Source: Verrucomicrobiota bacterium (lineage in GTDB: Bacteria; Verrucomicrobiota; Verrucomicrobiia; Limisphaerales; UBA9464). Taken from it: a DNA stretch of 64,000 bases. The DNA is taken from NCBI GenBank assembly GCA_016871615.1, contig VHCX01000004.1, positions 1 through 64,000 of the forward strand, written 5' to 3'. Made by a program: the position numbers and the translations under genes. Position 1 is the stretch's first letter. The number at the start of each line of letters is the position of its first letter. Positions 1 to 7,616 of this stretch are shown here, one piece after another. Below the pieces are notes generated by a model. The model was not told the DNA's origin. It did no database searches and saw nothing but the letters and a program-made list of their open reading frames with translations.

Positions 1-155
1 TTCTTTGGCTCGCTGAGCTCTCTTCCTCGGTACCGCCAGGTCGACCGGGCCAGCTTCAGCATCCGGCACCCAGCCCGGATCGAGCAGACCCCGTCCTGAC
101 TCAACCGCCTCACGTGCTCCCGGCGTGCCGCCGGGCTCAGAGCCTTTTTTCGCAT
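1..155 (-). CDS. IS3-family transposase OrfB (partial, N-terminus only)
   Basis: This is the 5' end of the DDE transposase reading frame; its 3' part lies outside the window. From the ATG at 155 it reads MRKKALSPAARREHV and continues with a region ending near STWRYRGRELSEPK, the usual N-terminal layout of IS3 OrfB (a KK.L.SPAARRE start followed by an R-S-T-x-R-Y motif). It overlaps orfA by 19 nt in the -1 frame across an A6G run at 144-150, the classic arrangement for a programmed -1 frameshift that makes the OrfAB fusion. The catalytic DDE residues are not in the window, so activity cannot be judged. Confidence 0.75.
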   Translation of the reverse strand, partial: MRKKALSPAARREHVRRLSQDGVCSIRAGCRMLKLARSTWRYRGRELSEPK

Positions 156-403
156 ACGGCCTCCAAGACCCGGTTCTTGAGCAGTGACTCCGCCAGCATC
201 TTCTTCAACTCGCTGTTCTCTCGTTCCAGCTCCTTCAGCCGTTTGGCCTCATCCACCCCCATCAATCCGAACTGCTGACGCCACCGGTGGTAGGTTGCCT
301 CAGAGAGGTTCCTCTCCTGGCACACCTCGCGGATCGGCTTCCCGCCATCCGCCTCCCTCAAGGCTCGGATCTTCTCCTCTGTCGCGTGTCGCTTTCCTTT
401 CAT
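137..403 (-). CDS. IS3-family transposase OrfA (HTH protein)
   Basis: An 88-residue DNA-binding subunit of an IS3-type transposase. It has a helix-turn-helix (roughly residues 6-45, with the CQERNLSEATYHRWRQQFG motif) followed by a leucine-zipper-like helix (KRLKELERENSELKKML) that mediates multimerisation. The start at 403 (MKGKRHATEEK) is chosen because it gives the family's usual length; the frame stays open to 505 but the extra residues are not family-like. The stop at 137-139 lies just after the A6G slippery run that leads into orfB. Confidence 0.85.
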   Translation of the reverse strand: MKGKRHATEEKIRALREADGGKPIREVCQERNLSEATYHRWRQQFGLMGVDEAKRLKELERENSELKKMLAESLLKNRVLEAVCEKRL

Positions 404-486
404 GGTCTGGTCCCTTTCTTGGTCGCCCAGACTCTCACTCCCTCTGGATCCGTTTTGCGAGGTCACGTCAATGGTGGCCCGGACAT

Positions 487-520
487 GGGCTTCACCGGGC
501 TTCACGGGGCTTTACGGGCC
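487..520. repeat. short tandem repeat of GGGCTTCACS
   Basis: Three head-to-tail 10-mers (GGGCTTCACC, GGGCTTCACG, GGGCTTTACG) are followed by GGCC. They lie in the 254-nt interval between the IS3 orfA start and the DMFase-like gene. I see no gene in the interval. Confidence 0.6.
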
Positions 521-657
521 TTGCTGAGGTTTGGTGCCGGGTGGGCTCTCTCGTCGGGATCCTCCGGAGCTCTTCGGGATGCGGCCAGGGGCGGGAGCTT
601 TCCGGCAGGAACTCTCCGAGTGCATCGGGCGGGGGTGGGGATTAGGCTCTGGGGCGG

Positions 658-2163
658 ATGATGAAATCGAACCCTGTGTCCCGTCGGGCGGCCGTGAAGG
701 CGATGGCCGGGGCGGCTGGTGCGCTGGCGTTGGGCGGATCCGCCGCGCCGCTGGCCTATGACCGCGGACTGAACCAAGTCCGCCTCGAGAATCTCAACCC
801 GGGCACCCGCGATTGGATGCTCACCAAGACGCGGATCGACCCGACGACCCGCTACCGATGCCCGTGGATCGAAGGCTACGCCTCGCGGACCAGCGTCAGC
901 GCGGGCCAATACCTCACCTTCCACGTCAGCACCAACCCGGCGTCGGACTTTACCATCGACATCTACCGCATGGGCTTCTACGGCGGGAAGGCCGGCCGGT
1001 TCATGCGGCATCTGGGGCCATTCAAGGGCCAGGTGCAGCCCGATCCGGAGGTGGGACCCAAGCGGGAACGCCGCTGCCAGTGGGAACCCTGCGCGCAATT
1101 GCGGATCCCGGAGGAGTGGGTGAGCGGCGTCTACGTCGCCAAGCTCACCGAGCTCAAGGAGGGCCTGCAGAGCTACATCATCTTCATCGTCCGCGACCAA
1201 CGCGAGGCGAGCTACCTGTTCCAGTGCTCCGACAACACCTGGCAGGCCTACAACCGCTGGCCCTCGCAGTTCTCCCTCTACGACGACGGCAAGAACGAAT
1301 GGTACTGGGGCGGCGGCGTGCGCGTGGGCTTCAACCGGCCCTACGGCAAGTACTGCCAGATCGTGGACCAACCGCTGTCCATCGGTTCCGGGGAATTCTT
1401 CCTGTGGGAATACCCCTTCGTGTACTGGCTCGAGGCGCACGGCTACGACGTGAGCTACCTCTCGAACGCCGACACCCATTTCGATCGCACCGGACTGCTG
1501 CGGGCCGATGGATTCCTGAGCGTCGGCCACGACGAGTACTGGACGATCCAGATGTACCGGAACGTCGAGGCGGCGATCTTGGCCGGCGTCAGCGTGGGCT
1601 TCTTCTCAGGCAACGCCGTCTGCGGACGCATCCTGGAGGGTGATCCCAAGCTGCGATCCTTCGAGCGCGTCGGCGTGTATGGCCCGCCGGGAGGCACCCG
1701 CGAATTCGTGTCGATGGGTTCGCTCCAGCACGGGCGCCCCTATGCCAACGAACTGGTCGGAGCCCACAGCACGGGTCCGGTCACCGGCGGCGCCGACTGG
1801 ATTTGCACGCGGCCCGACCATTGGATCTACCGGGACACCCGCATGAAGGAGGGCGACCGGATCCCCGGACTGATCGGCTGGGAATGGCACGGCGATCCCG
1901 CGCCCATCCCGGGTCTGGACATCGTGGCCACCGGTCCCACGCAGGACGCCCCGGGCAAGCCCAATGGCGGCGTCTACACGGCCACGACCTACCCGGGCCC
2001 GAAGACCAACATCGTCTTCAACGCCGCGACCTGCTGGTGGGCCGACGGGTTGGCCGAGCCGCCGGGCTACCTGCACCCCAAGGTGTACACCGAGCCCAAG
2101 GGGCCCGATCCGCGGGTGCAGCAAATCACCCACAACGTGCTGCGCCGCATGCTCGGTCGATGA
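658..2163 (+). CDS. Tat-exported N,N-dimethylformamidase large-subunit-like protein
   Basis: A 501-residue protein resembling the C-terminal part of the large subunit of N,N-dimethylformamidase (the DmfA2 family), an iron amidohydrolase that splits DMF into dimethylamine and formate. The N-terminus has a twin-arginine-type leader (SRRAAVKAMAG followed by an Ala/Gly-rich stretch), so it is probably exported. Family-like segments are the DIYRMGFYGG region near residue 100, FQCSDNTWQAYN, and SVGHDEYW followed by a GVSVGFFSGN segment. Two adjacent ATGs (658 and 661) are possible starts. No small-subunit gene is adjacent. The family is broad and many members have no known substrate, so true amidase activity is an inference. 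It overlaps the next gene by ATGA. Confidence 0.75.
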   Translation: MMKSNPVSRRAAVKAMAGAAGALALGGSAAPLAYDRGLNQVRLENLNPGTRDWMLTKTRIDPTTRYRCPWIEGYASRTSVSAGQYLTFHVSTNPASDFTIDIYRMGFYGGKAGRFMRHLGPFKGQVQPDPEVGPKRERRCQWEPCAQLRIPEEWVSGVYVAKLTELKEGLQSYIIFIVRDQREASYLFQCSDNTWQAYNRWPSQFSLYDDGKNEWYWGGGVRVGFNRPYGKYCQIVDQPLSIGSGEFFLWEYPFVYWLEAHGYDVSYLSNADTHFDRTGLLRADGFLSVGHDEYWTIQMYRNVEAAILAGVSVGFFSGNAVCGRILEGDPKLRSFERVGVYGPPGGTREFVSMGSLQHGRPYANELVGAHSTGPVTGGADWICTRPDHWIYRDTRMKEGDRIPGLIGWEWHGDPAPIPGLDIVATGPTQDAPGKPNGGVYTATTYPGPKTNIVFNAATCWWADGLAEPPGYLHPKVYTEPKGPDPRVQQITHNVLRRMLGR

Positions 2164-3290
2164 GCCCCGGGGGGATGCCCAAGGCCGAACTCAAGGCGGC
2201 GCTCTTCCGACGGGCCGCCGAGCTGGGCTTCGACGCCTGCCGGGTGACCACGGCCGAACCGCCCGCGTCGGCCCGGGACTTCGAGCGGGCGTTGGCCGAG
2301 GAGCGTCATGCCGACATGGCTTGGCTGGCCAAGGCACCGGAGAAGCGGGCGGATTTGGGCCGGGTGCTGCCGGGGATCCGCAGCGTGGTGACCCTGGCGG
2401 TGAGTTATCATCACGGCCCGCCGAGCCACCCGGAGAACGAAACGCACCCTCCGGGCTCGGATGCGGGCCTCGGCTCCGGTCCGCAGGGCGTCGTGGCCCG
2501 CTACGCACAGCACCCCGACTACCATGACCTGCTGAAGCATCCCCTGCAGGCGCTCACCGCGTTCCTCGACGCCGCAGCCGGCGTATCCCAGCGATCGCTC
2601 TGGTACGTCGACACCGGGCCGATCCTCGAACGCGACCTCGCCCAGCGGGCCGGCCTGGGCTTCGTGGGCAAGCACACCAATCTGATCTCCCGAAGCCTGG
2701 GCAACTGGTTCCTCCTGGCGGAGATCCTGACCACGGTCGAACTCGAGGCCGACACCCCGGAGCACAACCGCTGCGGGTCGTGCACCCGCTGCCTCACCGC
2801 CTGTCCCACCGGAGCCCTGCCCGCGCCGTTCACGCTGGATGCCCGTCGGTGCATTTCGTACCTCACCATCGAGCACCGCGGTTCCATCCCGGAGGAGCTG
2901 CGCCCGGCCATCGGCGACCGCATCTTCGGCTGCGACGATTGCCTGGCCGTCTGCCCCTGGAACCGCTTCGCCCGCGAGGGATCCATCCTCGGGGCCCATC
3001 ATCGCGCCGATCTCGCCCGGCCCGACCTCGTCGACTGGCTCGAGCTCGACGAGGTGGCCTTCCGGTCGCGCTTCGCAGGCACGCCCCTGTTGCGCACCAA
3101 ACGGCGCGGGCTGCTGCGCAATGTGTGCGTGGCCCTGGGCAATGTCGGCGATGCCCGGGCATTGCCAGCCTTGCGCCGGGCGGCGCTGGATTCCGAGCCG
3201 CTCATCGCCGAGCACGCCGCCTGGGCCATCGGCAGGATCGAGTCGCGCCAACGATCCGAGTCCGCTGGCAAGCCTCCGGAAAACGATTGA
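2160..3290 (+). CDS. queG: epoxyqueuosine reductase QueG
   Basis: Catalyses the last step of queuosine synthesis in tRNA, reducing epoxyqueuosine to queuosine with cobalamin and two [4Fe-4S] clusters. The protein is 376 residues, the family's length. Two ferredoxin-type cluster motifs are visible: CxxCxxCxxxCP at Cys205-208-211-215 and CDDCLAVCP at Cys258-261-265. The upstream half carries the cobalamin-binding reductase domain (YVDTGPILERDLAQRAGLGF). The C-terminus (about 310-365) reads as a HEAT-like helical repeat. The ATG overlaps the preceding stop codon (ATGA), so it is probably translationally coupled to the DMFase-like gene, though the two functions are not obviously related. Confidence 0.93.
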   Translation: MSPGGMPKAELKAALFRRAAELGFDACRVTTAEPPASARDFERALAEERHADMAWLAKAPEKRADLGRVLPGIRSVVTLAVSYHHGPPSHPENETHPPGSDAGLGSGPQGVVARYAQHPDYHDLLKHPLQALTAFLDAAAGVSQRSLWYVDTGPILERDLAQRAGLGFVGKHTNLISRSLGNWFLLAEILTTVELEADTPEHNRCGSCTRCLTACPTGALPAPFTLDARRCISYLTIEHRGSIPEELRPAIGDRIFGCDDCLAVCPWNRFAREGSILGAHHRADLARPDLVDWLELDEVAFRSRFAGTPLLRTKRRGLLRNVCVALGNVGDARALPALRRAALDSEPLIAEHAAWAIGRIESRQRSESAGKPPEND

Positions 3291-3402
3291 ACGGATGGAC
3301 CGGGCTCGATTCGAGCGCGGGAGGTTTGGTGGCCGGCACCTGAGGCCAGCGCCCCGCGACGGCTTCCCTTTTGCACTCGGATTCCCGAGTGTCTCCGCCT
3401 CC

Positions 3403-4203
3403 ATGAGTTCCGCACCGGTCCTCGACATCACGAACCTGACCATCCTGCGCGATCGGGTCCCGATCCTGACCGACTTGTCGTGGCGGGTGATGCCCGGCGA
3501 ACACTGGGCGCTGCTGGGCGGCAACGGCTCAGGCAAGACCAGCCTCCTGTCGGCGCTGGCGGGCTACCTGATGCCCACCACCGGCGACATCGCCCTCCTG
3601 GGCGAACAGTACGGACAAGCCGACTGGCGCGAACTGCGGATGAAGCTGGGGATCGTCAGCTCATCGGTGCGCCAGATGATGAACGACACCGAGCCGGCCC
3701 TCGACACGGTGGTCAGCGGCCGCTACGCGATCATCGATTATTGGGGCACTCCCAAACGCTCCGACGCCGTGAAGGCTCGCGAGCTGATGGAGTCGGTGGA
3801 GATCGGCCACCTGGCCAAGCGCCCCTGGGCCGTGCTGTCCCAAGGGGAACGGCAGCGGGTGCTCATCGCGCGGGCCATGATGTCCGATGCCCGCCTGCTG
3901 ATCCTCGACGAACCCTGCACCGGGCTAGACCCCGTGGCGCGCGAACTGTTCCTGGAGTTCCTGGGCCGGCTTTCACGCCGCCCCGATGCGCCGACGCTGG
4001 TGCTGGTGACCCATCATGTGGAGGAGATCACCCCGATCTTCAGCCACGCCCTACTGCTGCGCGGCGGAACCGTGCTGGCCCGGGGACCGATCGGGCGGAC
4101 GCTGACCAGCCGGTCGCTGAGCCTGTTGTTCGACCACCCGGTGCGCCTGCTTCGCAGCGGGGGCCGGCTTTCCCTTCGCGTGAGCCCCGGCAGCGCCGCG
4201 TGA
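3403..4203 (+). CDS. ABC transporter ATP-binding protein (YlmA/ModF type)
   Basis: A 266-residue soluble ABC ATPase. It shows a Walker A motif GGNGSGKTS at 39-47, a signature LSQGE at 145-149, Walker B LLILDEP followed by D-loop residues, and an H-loop (VTHH). The text GEHWALLGGNGSGKTS with DWRELRMKLGIVSSS resembles B. subtilis YlmA and the COG1119 (ModF-like) group. These are often encoded without a permease, as here. The start is the ATG at 3403; the longer frame upstream is an overprint of queG. Its last 153 nt overlap the 3' end of the pseudouridine synthase gene on the opposite strand. The substrate cannot be assigned. Confidence 0.88.
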   Translation: MSSAPVLDITNLTILRDRVPILTDLSWRVMPGEHWALLGGNGSGKTSLLSALAGYLMPTTGDIALLGEQYGQADWRELRMKLGIVSSSVRQMMNDTEPALDTVVSGRYAIIDYWGTPKRSDAVKARELMESVEIGHLAKRPWAVLSQGERQRVLIARAMMSDARLLILDEPCTGLDPVARELFLEFLGRLSRRPDAPTLVLVTHHVEEITPIFSHALLLRGGTVLARGPIGRTLTSRSLSLLFDHPVRLLRSGGRLSLRVSPGSAA

Positions 4204-5046
4204 ACCGGCGGGCGCGGAGCCACCCGCGGCCTTTCCGTTGGCGGGTTTCCCGGCCGGGGCAGTCCCGGCGGGAACGCCGGGACGCTTCAGTCGGGTGCGC
4301 AACGCCTCCGGCACCAGCAGCGGGTCGTAGCCGTAACGGCGGCAGAAGGCCTCCGTCGGGGCGATGATGGTGGTTGTGCGCTTCAGGAACGGGTCCGGGT
4401 ATTCCAGGCGGAACGACCGGAGCGCCAGCCCGTGGAAGTCACGCCGGCCATACAGGATGTCGCCGGCCACGGGGCAACCGGCATGGGCGAGGTGCAGGCG
4501 GATCTGGTGGGTGCGGCCCGAGACGGGCCGCGCCAGCACCAGCGCCCGGCCCTCGCGGGAACCCAGCACCCGGAACGCGGTCTCGGCCGGCTTGCCGGTG
4601 GGACCATGGTCGACCCCGTGCTTGCCGTGCTCGGTGGGATCGGGCCCGAGCGGCTCCCGGCACACCCATTCGCCCAGGCGAGGAATGCCATCGGTCACGG
4701 CCAGGTAGGCCTTCTGGACGGTGCGTTCGGCGAAGACACGCGACAGGGCCGGCATGGCTCCCTGGCTCTTGGAGAAGAGCAATACGCCCGTGGTCGGGGC
4801 GTCGAGCCGGTGCACGAAGCGCAGGAACTTCAGGTTGCGGGACCGGGCCCACCACTCCCCGGTCTCGATGGCGTCGACCAACGCCCGGTGGAGCCCCCGA
4901 TCGGCATGCTCACCATCGTCGGGACCGAGCATCCAGCCGGCCGGCTTGTCGATGGCCAGCACCCCGCGATCCTCGTAGAGGATGTTCACGATCGTTCCGT
5001 CGGGCAGTTCGAAGCTGGCAGGTTTGGCCACGCCGGATCGAACCAC
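4051..5046 (-). CDS. RluA-family RNA pseudouridine synthase
   Basis: Converts uridine to pseudouridine in rRNA or tRNA. The catalytic motif is HRLDAPTTGVLL, with the aspartate at residue 82, followed by the KAYLAVTDG and SGRTHQIRLHLAHAG motifs of the RluA/TruC family. Residues 1-260 cover the catalytic domain; no S4 domain is visible. The last ~70 residues are an Ala/Gly/Pro/Lys-rich low-complexity tail, encoded opposite the 3' end of the ABC ATPase gene (4051-4203). The start is a GTG at 5046. It diverges from the LysR gene at 5151. The exact target site cannot be predicted. Confidence 0.88.
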   Translation of the reverse strand: MVRSGVAKPASFELPDGTIVNILYEDRGVLAIDKPAGWMLGPDDGEHADRGLHRALVDAIETGEWWARSRNLKFLRFVHRLDAPTTGVLLFSKSQGAMPALSRVFAERTVQKAYLAVTDGIPRLGEWVCREPLGPDPTEHGKHGVDHGPTGKPAETAFRVLGSREGRALVLARPVSGRTHQIRLHLAHAGCPVAGDILYGRRDFHGLALRSFRLEYPDPFLKRTTTIIAPTEAFCRRYGYDPLLVPEALRTRLKRPGVPAGTAPAGKPANGKAAGGSAPAGSRGAAGAHAKGKPAPAAKQAHRVVEQQAQRPAGQRPPDRSPGQHGSAAQQ

Positions 5047-5150
5047 ATCGGGGGCGGGACCTCACGCCAATCCTGCTCGACGGGGCGACCCGCGCCGGCC
5101 ACCCCAAAAATTCATGCTGGCAGGTGACGATTTCGGGGTATCGTGGATGC

Positions 5151-6041
5151 GTGCAAGTCGAGTCCTTCAAGGTCTTCTGCGATCTGGCGGAGAACGAATC
5201 GTTCACCAAGGCGGCGCTGGTCAACAACATCACCCAGAGTGCCGTGAGCCAGCAGATCACCTCCATGGAACGCCACTTCAAGACGCTGCTCATCGAGCGG
5301 AGCAAGAAGAAGTTCCGCCTGACCCGGGAGGGCGAACTGCTCTACGAGCATGGCAAGCAGATCATGCTGACCTACGACGCCCTCCTGAACCGGCTTCAGG
5401 AACTCCGGGACGTGATCTCGGGCACCGTCCGCATCGCGGCCATCTACAGCATCGGCCTCCACAACCTTCAACCCTACGTGAAGCGCTTCCTCAAGCTGCA
5501 TCCCTCGGTGAAGGTGCATGTCGAGTACCAGCGGGCCAACCAGGTGTACGACGACGTGCAGAGCAACCTGGTGGACCTGGGCCTCGTGGCGTACCCGCAG
5601 AAGAACGCGAAGCTGGAGATCCTCCCGCTTAACCCGGAGAAGCTCGTCCTCATCTGCGCTCCGGGCCACGCCCTCACCAAGTCCAAGGAGCTGAAGCTCG
5701 GGCAGCTCGAGGGGCAGAAGTTCATCGGTTTCGAGCCGGACATCCCGACCCGCAAGGCGATCGACCGCGAACTCAAGGAGCGCGGGGTCAGCGTCAAGCA
5801 CGTGATGGAGTTCGACAACATCGAGACGGTGAAGCGTGCCGTGGAGGTCGGGGCGGGCGTGAGCATCGTGCCGGCGGGCGCGGTCGCCCAAGAGGTTTCC
5901 AAGAACACCCTGGTGTCGGCGCCTTTCGCCGACGCCGAGCTGCAGCGGCCCATCGGGTTGATCCACAAGAAGACCAAGGTCCTCTCGCCGGCCATGAAGC
6001 AGTTCATCGCCAGCCTGCAGGCCAGCCAACCGATCGCCTGA
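5151..6041 (+). CDS. LysR-family transcriptional regulator
   Basis: A 296-residue regulator with an N-terminal winged helix (about 1-60; AENESFTKAALVNNITQSAVSQQITSME) and a type 2 periplasmic-binding-like effector domain (about 90-290). I chose the GTG at 5151 as start because it opens directly with the usual V-Q-x-E-S-F-K-V-F text; the frame is open far upstream but that reads antisense through the pseudouridine synthase gene. It lies 104 bp from the divergent synthase gene. The helix-turn-helix is unusually rich in Lys and Asn for this GC-rich region. Its effector is unknown. Confidence 0.9.
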   Translation: MQVESFKVFCDLAENESFTKAALVNNITQSAVSQQITSMERHFKTLLIERSKKKFRLTREGELLYEHGKQIMLTYDALLNRLQELRDVISGTVRIAAIYSIGLHNLQPYVKRFLKLHPSVKVHVEYQRANQVYDDVQSNLVDLGLVAYPQKNAKLEILPLNPEKLVLICAPGHALTKSKELKLGQLEGQKFIGFEPDIPTRKAIDRELKERGVSVKHVMEFDNIETVKRAVEVGAGVSIVPAGAVAQEVSKNTLVSAPFADAELQRPIGLIHKKTKVLSPAMKQFIASLQASQPIA

Positions 6042-6119
6042 AAGCCGGGGGCGAGGTTGCGGGTCCGCATTCCATGGTGCCCTTGGGGCCCTTGGTGCCT
6101 GGCCTCCCCGCCGTCGGCC

Positions 6120-6647
6120 TCAGGCCAGGACGGCCGGGCTTGAGGTCGTGGCCGCCGCCGGACCTCCGGCGATCAGCGTGGCGCGGTGCGCCCAGTGCTC
6201 GACCCGGAACTCCGGGGTCGCAAGAACCTCGGCGATCCGCACAAAGTCGCGCTCGAAGGGCGGGAAGAGCGCGTCACCCTCGACGGTGACCGGCACACGG
6301 GTCAGGAACAGGTCGGCGCACCGGGGCAACAGCAGCGAGTAGACCTCGCCCCCGCCACACACCCAGGCCGGGCGCGGATCCTGCCGCAGGGCCTCGAGCA
6401 AGGCGTCCGTCGAGGGGAAGGAGCGGACCCCGGGGATCCCGACCGGGCTGCGGGTGAGCACGAAGGTCTCTCGGCCGGGCAGCGGCTTTCCGATCGACTC
6501 CCAGGTCTTCCGGCCCATCACCAGGATGCCGCCGTGGGTCACCTGGCGGAACCAACGGAAGTCGGCCGGCAGATGCCAGGGGATGCGACCGGAGTTCCCG
6601 ATGACCCGGTTCTCCGACATCGCGGCGATGGCTCGAAGGCGTCCCAT
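6120..6647 (-). CDS. folA: dihydrofolate reductase
   Basis: Reduces dihydrofolate to tetrahydrofolate with NADPH. The 175-residue protein has the family hallmarks: AIAAMSENRVIGNSGRIPW near the N-terminus, W24 and the substrate-binding acid D29 (WHLPADF), VMGRKTWESIG around 50, and the NADPH-binding GGGEVY segment near 115. The start is the ATG at 6647, which gives the canonical length. It lies 86 bp downstream of infC on the same strand. The last ~15 residues are Ala/Thr-rich and extend slightly past the usual end of the fold. Confidence 0.93.
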   Translation of the reverse strand: MGRLRAIAAMSENRVIGNSGRIPWHLPADFRWFRQVTHGGILVMGRKTWESIGKPLPGRETFVLTRSPVGIPGVRSFPSTDALLEALRQDPRPAWVCGGGEVYSLLLPRCADLFLTRVPVTVEGDALFPPFERDFVRIAEVLATPEFRVEHWAHRATLIAGGPAAATTSSPAVLA

Positions 6648-6733
6648 GGGGATGCAGGGGTCGTGACGGAGGACAGGCTCCCGCGGGGCCGCCCGGAAGC
6701 CCAGGGCCCCGGACGACAGGGATGCCGGGGGGC

Positions 6734-7459
6734 TCAGGCCTGGGTCGGCAGGGACAATCCGGAGAACGGGCTCTGTCCGAAGGACGAGGGGGCCGATGCG
6801 GCGTCGGTCGCCACGCGGACGGGCTCCGGGCGGGGGTTCGAGGCACCCTTCTCCGGGGCCTTCGCCGCCGGGGCCGGTTCGGTCTCGCGGGCCTCCTTGG
6901 GGTTCTTGGCGCGACGGTTCTTGGGCAGGGGGCTGATCATCACGTTGATCGCCTTGCCGACGAGCTTGGGCGGGAAGTCGGGATGTCCCCACGGGACCAA
7001 CTGCTCGAGGAAGCGGTCCATGACCTCCTTGCCCACCTCGGTGTGGGCCATCTCGCGGCCGCGGAAACGGAGGGTGGCCTTGACCTTCATGTCTTCGCAG
7101 AGGAACGCGATGGTGTGCTCGCGCTTGATGCCCAGATCGTGGGGGTCGATGCGGGGCGAGAGTTGCACCTCCTTCACGAGGTTCACCGCCTGGTGCTTCT
7201 TGCTGTCGCGCTCCTTCTTGGCCAACTCGTACTTGAACTTGCCGTAGTCGACGATCCGGCAGACCGGCGGCACGGCCGTCGCCGCGATCTCCACCAGGTC
7301 GACGCCATTCTGCCGGGCCAGGTTGATGGCCGCGGCGAGGTCGAGGATGCCGACCTGCTGGCCGTCGATGCCGATGACGCGCACCTCGCGCGCACGGATC
7401 TTGCCGTTGATGCGGTGCTGCGGTTGGCCTGGCTGGGGGCGTGAGAACGGGCGGCTCAA
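6734..7459 (-). CDS. infC: translation initiation factor IF-3
   Basis: Binds the 30S subunit, prevents premature 50S joining and checks start-codon fidelity. Residues ~14-85 form the N-terminal domain (INGKIRAREVRVIG), followed by a Lys-rich linker (DYGKFKYELAKKERDSKK) and the C-terminal domain to ~185. A further ~55-residue Pro/Ala/Glu-rich tail extends beyond the normal IF-3 end. The start is TTG at 7459, set by a GGAGG 7 nt upstream; no in-frame ATG precedes the conserved text. Non-ATG starts are typical of infC because IF-3 represses its own translation by rejecting weak start codons. A sigma70-like promoter lies at 7531-7559. Confidence 0.95.
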   Translation of the reverse strand: MSRPFSRPQPGQPQHRINGKIRAREVRVIGIDGQQVGILDLAAAINLARQNGVDLVEIAATAVPPVCRIVDYGKFKYELAKKERDSKKHQAVNLVKEVQLSPRIDPHDLGIKREHTIAFLCEDMKVKATLRFRGREMAHTEVGKEVMDRFLEQLVPWGHPDFPPKLVGKAINVMISPLPKNRRAKNPKEARETEPAPAAKAPEKGASNPRPEPVRVATDAASAPSSFGQSPFSGLSLPTQA

Positions 7460-7475
7460 AGGACCGCCTCCGGTT
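7460..7475 (-). promoter_or_regulatory. infC ribosome binding site
   Basis: A GGAGG core lies 7 nt upstream of the TTG start codon at 7459. It fixes the start and is one of the few strong Shine-Dalgarno sequences in this window, fitting the need to translate from a weak initiation codon. Confidence 0.7.
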
Positions 7476-7530
7476 GGAATGACATCATGCGTCGGTTCAG
7501 GACCATCCTCGGCTTCGAGGAACGTGGCTG

Positions 7531-7559
7531 GCTATAGGAAGCACTGGGCCCGGGGGCAA
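7531..7559 (-). promoter_or_regulatory. putative infC promoter
   Basis: Reading on the minus strand, TTGCCC (7559-7554) and TATAGC (7536-7531) are separated by 17 nt, a good sigma70-like pair. It would start transcription about 65 nt upstream of the infC TTG codon, between ispH and infC. Confidence 0.45.
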
Positions 7560-7616
7560 GCCCAAAGTCCGGCCCCTGTCGCGGGCGGCGGGGCGATCCG
7601 GAGCCGGTGAGCGATC

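Larger units (their letters stand above)
1..470 (-). mobile_element. IS3-family insertion sequence, left part
   Basis: The segment holds orfA and the beginning of orfB of an IS3-type transposase, both on the minus strand; the rest lies beyond the window edge. The element's left terminus should lie just upstream of orfA. A plausible terminus reading TGACCTCGCAAAACGG inward lies at about 450-465, since IS3 ends usually begin with TGA. The other end cannot be seen, so neither the terminal repeat nor a target duplication could be confirmed. Confidence 0.7.
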
